From contig CP136066.1 in assembly GCA_032622095.1 (NCBI GenBank), positions 112,179,319 to 112,243,318 of the forward strand: a stretch of DNA of 64,000 nucleotides, given 5' to 3'. This DNA is from Siphonodentalium dalli (taxonomy: Eukaryota; Mollusca; Scaphopoda; Gadilida; Siphonodentaliidae). The translations under genes were made by a program, and so were the position numbers. The notes beneath the pieces were generated by a model. The model ran no database searches, was not told the DNA's origin, and was given only the letters and a program-made list of their open reading frames with translations. Of the stretch, positions 58,410-64,000 are shown piece by piece (positions within the stretch are counted from its first letter, which is position 1; the number at the start of each line of letters is the position of its first letter).

Positions 58410-58643
58410 GCTTCCCCATAGGAAATTTAAATATTTCTAAGTCCTACAGGCAATAGCTTCCCCCACAGGTAATTTAAATATTTCTAAATCCTACAGGCTA
58501 CAGCTTCCCCCACGGGTAATTTAAATATTTCTAAATCCTACTGGCTACAGCTTCCCCCACGGGTAATTTAAATATTTCTAAGTCCTACCGGCAATAGCTT
58601 CCCCCACAGGTAATTTAAATATTTCTAAGTCCTACCGGCAATT
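58410..58643. repeat. 47-bp tandem repeat, 5 units
   Basis: Unit: TAATTTAAATATTTCTAAGT, CCTACCGGCAATAGCTTCCC, CCACAGG. Units differ by a few bases. Confidence 0.9.
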
Positions 58644-58671
58644 GGTTATAAGAAAAGTCAAAAGCTTTCAA

Positions 58672-59113
58672 TGGTCAATTTTCCCTTTGGAAACCTGAGG
58701 TACCCAGAGGGTGAATTTAGTAAAGCTATCCAACATAGTGGGCCAGCATCACCAAATTCTCCCACTGGGGACCTCATTCTGCATGGCCTTGTCTGCTATG
58801 GGAGACACAGACTCAGATTGAAGTTCCCAAATGGTGAATATTGCGATGTACACCCATTGAGAACCTGGATTATGCAATGTGGTGTCGTCTGCTATTTTGG
58901 GGATATAAAGAAACTAAACTGAAAAAGAAATATAATCTATGTGAAGAAGTTTCTATAGAAATTTGATAAGAAAGAAACTTTCCAGAGAAGATGAGGCCTA
59001 AGCAGAATGAGGTCCACAGAGGGTGAATTTAGTGATGCTAGCCTGCTATATGGGATAGAGTAACTAAATTCATCCTCAGGGGCCCTCATTCTGCAAATGA
59101 CAAGCACTTTATT
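58672..59113. repeat. Family F inverted repeat element
   Basis: Inverted GAGGTACCCAGAGGGTGAAT and AATTCATCCTCAGGGGCCCT-type blocks with GCTATGGGAGACACAGACTC in the middle. Confidence 0.7.
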
Positions 59114-59242
59114 CTCAGGCCTGCCTCCAACAGGTTTTTCTTCATCTTGCATTTTCACAAATACTCCACTTTTTCCACTAAAAATACAAAGACCCTTTCC
59201 ACAACTTCGGGACCATGCAAGACTATCCCTGTCCATTAATAT

Positions 59243-61545
59243 AATGAAAGTGTCAATGACACTGTAGCTCAACTTGGAAAGGGAATAATTCAATGTATTA
59301 CAATCAATGGAGCGATTAGGAATGTGGAAAGTTGAATGTCTAATACTAGTTTATAGACATGAAGAGAAAAGTTAAATCCAAGATGGCTGCTGGCGGCCAT
59401 GTTTTCGGCCGAATGACCCCAAAATGAGTCGTTCCCATCTACATGTCATTGTTAACATCCATGACAAATTTTATGACGATCAGACTAAAGGTACGACCTG
59501 TAGCCCATGCTAAAGAATTTAGTCATACAAAGAGTAAAATCCAAGATGGCTGCTGGCGGCCATGTTTTTTCACCAAATGACCCCAAAATTACTCGTTCCC
59601 ATCTACATGTCATTATTAACATTCATGACAAATTTTATGATGATCAGACTAAAGGTACAACCTGTAGCCCGTGCTAAGGGATTTAGTCATACAAAGAGTA
59701 AAATCCAAGATGGCTGCTGGCGACCATGTTTTTTGGCCGATTGACCCCAAAATTACTCTTTCCCATTTACATTCCAATTTCAACAGCCATGACAAATTTT
59801 ATGATGATCAGACTAAAGGTACGACCTGTAGCCCGTGCTAAAGGATTTAGTCATACAAAGAGTAAAATCCAAGATGGCTGCTGGCGGCCATGTTTTTTGG
59901 CCGAATGACCCCAAGATGACTCGTTCCCATTTACATTCCAATTTCAACAGCCATGACAAATTTTATGATGATCAGACTAAAGGTACGACCTGTAGCACGT
60001 GCTAAAGGATTTAGTCATACAAAGAGTAAAATCCAAGATGGCTGCTGGCGGCCATGTTTTTTGGCCGAATGACCCCAAAATTACTCGTTCCCATCTACAT
60101 GTCATTATTAACATTCATGACAAATTTTATGATGATCAGACTAAAGGTACAACCTGTAGCCCGTGCTAAAGGATTAAGTCATACAAAGAGTAAAATCCAA
60201 AATGGCTGCTGGCGACCATGTTGTTTGGCCGAATGACCGCAAAATTACTCGTTCCCATCTACATGTCAATATTATCATCTATGACAAATTTCATGATGAT
60301 CAGACAAACAGTACGACCTGTGGCCCGTGCTGATGGATTAAATTTTGAAATCCAAGATGGCCACTGGCGGCCATGTTTTTCGGCCGAATGACCCCAAAAT
60401 GACTCGTTCCCATCTACATTCCAATATCAACAGCCATGACAAATTTTATGATAATCAGACTAAAGGTACGACCTGTAGCCCGTGCTAAAGGATTTAGTCA
60501 TACAAAGAGTAAAATCCAAGATGGCTGCTGGCGGCCATGTTTTTTGGCCGAATGACCCCAAAATTACTCGTTCCCATCTACATGTCATTGTTAATATCCA
60601 TGACAAATTTTATGATGATCAGACTAAAGGTATGACCTGCAGCCCGTGCTAAAGAATTTAGTCATACAAAGAGTAAATCCAAGATGGCTGCTGGCGGCCA
60701 TGTTTTTTGGCCGAATGACCCCAAAATTACTCGTTCCCATCTACATGTCAATATTATCATCCATGACAAATTTCATGATGATCAGACGAACAATACGACC
60801 TGTGGCCCGTGCTAATGGATTAAATTTTGAAATCCAAGATGGCCGCTGGCGGCCATGTTTTTCGGCCGAACGACTCCAAAATGACTCGTTCCCATCTACA
60901 TGTGATTATTAACATTCTTGACAAATTTTATGATGATCAGACTAAAAGTAGGACCTGTAGCCCGTGCTAAAGGATTTAGTCATACAAAGAGTAAAATACA
61001 AGATGGCTGCTGGCGGCCATGTTTTTTGGCCGAATGACCCCAAAATGACTCGTTCCCATCTACATGTCATTATTAACATTCTTGACAACTTTTATGATGA
61101 TCAGACTAAAAGTACGATCTGTAGCCCGTGCTAAAGAATTTAGTCATACAAAGAGTAAAATCCAAGATGGCTGCTGGAGGCCATGTTTTTGGGCCGAATG
61201 ATCCCAAAATTACTCGTTCCCATCTACATGTCAATATTAACATCCATGACAAATTTCATGATGATCAGACAAACAGTACGGCCTGTAGCCCGTGCTAATG
61301 GATTGAATTTTGAAATCCAAGATGGCCACTGGTGGCCATGTTTATTTTCCGAATGACCCCAATTAATCATTCTGGTCTAAATGTTGATGTCAACAGCTAT
61401 GACAAATTTCATAATGATCCAACCAAAGGTACGACCTGTAGCCTGCATTGTTGACGCCTTAATACGTACACACGCACACACGGACGACGGACGACAAAGC
61501 CATGGCAATAGCTCAAACTTTACAAAGTAAAGTTGAGCTAAAAAG
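59243..61545 (+). mobile_element. Family H tandem-unit element, expanded (13 units)
   Basis: 5' end ATGAAAGTGTCAATGACACT and GTAGCTCAACTTGG. Thirteen units of ~163 bp (or ~154 bp) with AAGATGGCTGCTGGCGGCCA, GACCCCAAAATTACTCGTTC and TTTTATGATGATCAGAC. Then ACACACGGACGACGGACGAC and a 3' hairpin AGCTCAAACTTTAC-..-GTAAAGTTGAGCT with AAAA. The ~60-codon frames inside are by-products of the units. Confidence 0.85.
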
Positions 61546-61559
61546 GATCCATATGGTCC

Positions 61560-62165
61560 ATATTTATATAATACTTCGTCCGGGCTTTGACCTTGAATTG
61601 AACATTTTGAAGGTCAAGGTCAGGTCAGGGTAATGATTTGACCCGTCCAAAACACTCCTCCGACAAAAGTATCCCTAGGTATCAAATTTCGTCGAAATCC
61701 ATGAATTAGTTCTGCCTTTTTAATCAAGAGAAATGATGGTACCAGTCCCTAAAAGAGGTACGTTTGTGGGTACCAGTTTCAATAAGATCACCTCGGGTGG
61801 AAAAACTTAGCTAGCCCTAAGTACGTAAGAATCACACAACACGCTCATGTCTGGATACAGTCACACTCACGTGTGGACCCAGACGTAAGAATCACATTAC
61901 ACACATACGCTCTTTATCAACGACACTGCGGATACGAATGCTCTTTAACTATCAACGCGATTAACCCCACCGTGCCAATGGCGGTAATGTTTGTGACTGG
62001 GCGTGGAGAATGGGTGCTCTGAGCTTCTCCAAAACGGCGGTAAACACTGCCTGTGGGTTTTTAACCTTAGATTGGAAGTTTGAGCTCAATCGGTCCAGCC
62101 GTTTTCCCGGCCATAGCTAACAAACAAACAACAAACAAACAGACAGAAGTTCCAAAATATATAGT
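61560..62165. repeat. Family Q repeat (GTCCGGGCT type)
   Basis: Starts ATACTTCGTCCGGGCTTTGA; ends AGAAGTTCCAAAATATATAG. CGTAAGAATCACAYNACACRC occurs twice (61828, 61883). Confidence 0.5.
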
Positions 62166-62845
62166 AGATGTAGGGTATGGTTTATGTTTCTCACTCATGG
62201 TCTTTAACCGTCTTTTCCTTCAGAGATAATGCACTATAATCAGCAGCCAGAATATGTTTTTAACACTGAGTCTAGTTTTCTTATACAAATGCAGAAAGCT
62301 TAGTTGTGTGACTGTTGATTTATTTGCTTGGGATTAATAGGGAAAATATCTTATATCTGCAGTATCTACCTGGAAAAGGTTAATCAAGGTTTCCGTGAGG
62401 ATGAAGTCATATAACCTTCTAATATAATCTTATAATTAGTGCAGTGGAATTGAATCAGCTGCAGATAGATGCAATGCTACTACCATGTACACGTAATAGC
62501 AAAATAATTAAAGGGACCATTAACCCTCTGAACCCTGTGATATATATCTAAAATGCATCTTGGTTTTCTTGCATACATTGCCTGATTCGTAGTGATGGGC
62601 GATATAATAAGTATATATATAAAATACACTTATGATTAGATCTGCTAGAAATTACCAAACGATATCAAGGTATTTTTTCAGGTATACCACAAGAGCTAAT
62701 ATGCCCGAGTGGTATCAATACGTAACCTGCATGAGTGGTAATTTCTGACTAATCTCAACATTTGTTGGTTCTATGTTTATTACACCTACTTCAGATCTTT
62801 TATAATTCGTAGATTTCTGACATGGAATGCTTAAAATAGATATAA
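62166..62845. other. No recognised feature
   Basis: TTAACCCTCTGAACCCTGTG at 62520 may be one end of another TTAA element; no partner found. Confidence 0.35.
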
Positions 62846-63105
62846 CAAGAGCATCGCTAGGGCATGGCAAAATATTCCCGTGGGAATTCCAACAAAGGGT
62901 CATAATTACTTTGGTGAAAATTGGAGGATGGAACCCACATTTGAACTTGACCTGTACCAAGTTTCATTCCATTTAGTTCAGAATTACTAAAGTTGATCAT
63001 CATCCAAAATTAAAAAAATAGAACGGATGGATGGATAGACGGACGGATGGCTCAGACAGACCAATAATATAATATGTCCTGTTTTTAAAAAACAGTGTAT
63101 AATAA
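62846..63105 (+). mobile_element. Family I-type element, single unit
   Basis: Starts ACAAGAGCATCGCTAGGGC; GTACCAAGTTTCATTCC; GGATGGATAGACGGACGG; ends GTTTTTAAAAAACAGTGTATAATAA. Confidence 0.55.
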
Positions 63106-63305
63106 TAGTCCCATGTACGTATCGAAAAACACACCTTGAAACAGTGATAATGAACACATGTGGTTATAGATGTGTAATAAACCCCATGCAAGTACATGTA
63201 TGTATTAAAATATTAGCGAATTGCTGCAATGTAGCTGATCACAGTGTGCACAATTTGAACATAAAGCTCTTCGATTGAAATGCGCTGGTCAATCGACTCT
63301 CGCGG

Positions 63306-63494
63306 TGTATTCGATTCTGTCAAGAATAGCTTTCGTGAATGGTGATCGAAATGTATATACTTGTGCTTTGCGATTTGAATACAAGAAAACTCGACTCGAG
63401 ACGCGATCCGTTCTTGGGTATTTGAATCGCCAAATGTGAGTAGATCCCTTTCGAACACCATTCACGAAAGCTGTTCTTAATGGATTCAAATACA
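63306..63494. repeat. Inverted repeat element with a second inverted repeat inside
   Basis: The arms (GAATAGCTTTCGTGAATGGT and ACCATTCACGAAAGCTGTTC) are ~45 bp. Inside, GCGATTTGAATAC and GTATTTGAATCGC form another inverted pair. Confidence 0.7.
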
Positions 63495-63547
63495 CTCACT
63501 GTGTGTTTTAAACAGAGGAGACAATATCCATGTACTTTACAGATTAG

Positions 63548-63661
63548 AGTCACTCCCTTCACATTGGTAGCTTCAAGATAATCTATCCATGACGATGCTG
63601 CACACTCACTTCTCTGGTTTCCTATAATGGGCCCCATGTTATATGTCGGTCCGATTGGCAT
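63548..63661 (-). CDS. Weak exon candidate, unrecognised
   Basis: After a ctag acceptor-like site the frame reads MPIGPTYNMGPIIGNQRSEC, SWIDYLEATNVKG. A gtaaag donor follows near 63545. The composition looks coding-like. No family recognised and no neighbouring exon found. Confidence 0.25.
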
Positions 63662-64000
63662 CTAGCTGTCCCAGCATGTTGGGCACTGTGTCGAACTGCT
63701 ATACATATAGCACTGCAAAGGAACCTTCAGGACAACAAAGATAAAGCCCATATTTTCTAAACTATTTTCTTCACTGCAAACACGCAATATCATATTTACT
63801 GTAGTTCATTATATGAACATAGGTAACCTATATTCACAATTTATTTGTTTTCAACTTGTTTCACTGATTTTCTCCAAGATTGTCATGTACTGTGATACAC
63901 GATGATTGGATACATGTATATGACACCCTTCATGTGCCAGTCTTTCTAACAGTTAGATCCTGGGTGTCCAATACACAAACAGTTTTTGCATGAAACACAC

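Noticed and set aside
59562-60912. Several 60-88 codon frames with near-identical proteins
   Set aside because: They arise from the 163-bp family H units; the unit length is not a multiple of three and the frames do not continue.
1-64000. tRNA and rRNA genes
   Set aside because: No cloverleaf or conserved rRNA segment was seen apart from the tRNA-like head of the SINE.

Overview
The window is a piece of an AT-rich animal nuclear genome: split genes with GT-AG introns, a tRNA-derived SINE, many MITEs, and almost no long open frames. Repeat content points to a lophotrochozoan, most likely a mollusc. The main clue is elements with internal ~160-170 bp tandem units and a 3' hairpin ending GAGCTAAAA, like the pearl/HINE elements known from bivalves. 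This placement is inference, not proof.

One host gene is clear. Eight exons on the minus strand, from 33650 down to 5614, join in phase into a 364-residue inositol-1,4,5-trisphosphate 3-kinase (ITPK family). The PxxxDxKxG, SSLLF and IDFGK motifs are all present. The gene covers about 28 kb, with introns of 0.6 to 9 kb packed with repeats. The first coding exon may begin upstream of the ATG chosen here.

Layout. 1-5.6 kb: downstream flank with TTAA-flanked MITEs, several abutting or nested. 5.8-12.9 kb (last intron): a palindromic MITE split at its centre by a decayed DIRS retrotransposon, itself interrupted by a 2.2 kb repeat that holds a further small repeat. 15.5 kb: half of a foldback element. 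17.2-19.1 kb: a 41-bp minisatellite. 19.3-24.7 kb: ITPK exons with a MITE end 6 bp from a splice donor. 24.7-33.4 kb: a large first intron with TTAA MITEs, an empty site matching the DIRS-split MITE, a TAA-flanked MITE with its own empty site, tandem-unit elements and a SINE. 34-64 kb: intergenic, repeat dominated, with a 3.5 kb long-terminal-inverted-repeat structure carrying an unrecognised exon-like frame (37.7-41.2 kb), a 1.2 kb foldback whose ends are hairpins (44.8-46.1 kb), a non-LTR fragment (50.2 kb), and a 13-unit tandem array (59.2-61.5 kb).

The strongest unusual signal is a network of TTAA-flanked (piggyBac-like) non-autonomous families. Three of them share one ~66-bp hairpin module in about 20 copies. 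It has compensatory stem changes, a fixed G.A mismatch that gives it polarity, and TATATAAG boxes pointing outward on both arms. For readability the repeat families are given arbitrary letters here (A-Q); these are not published names.
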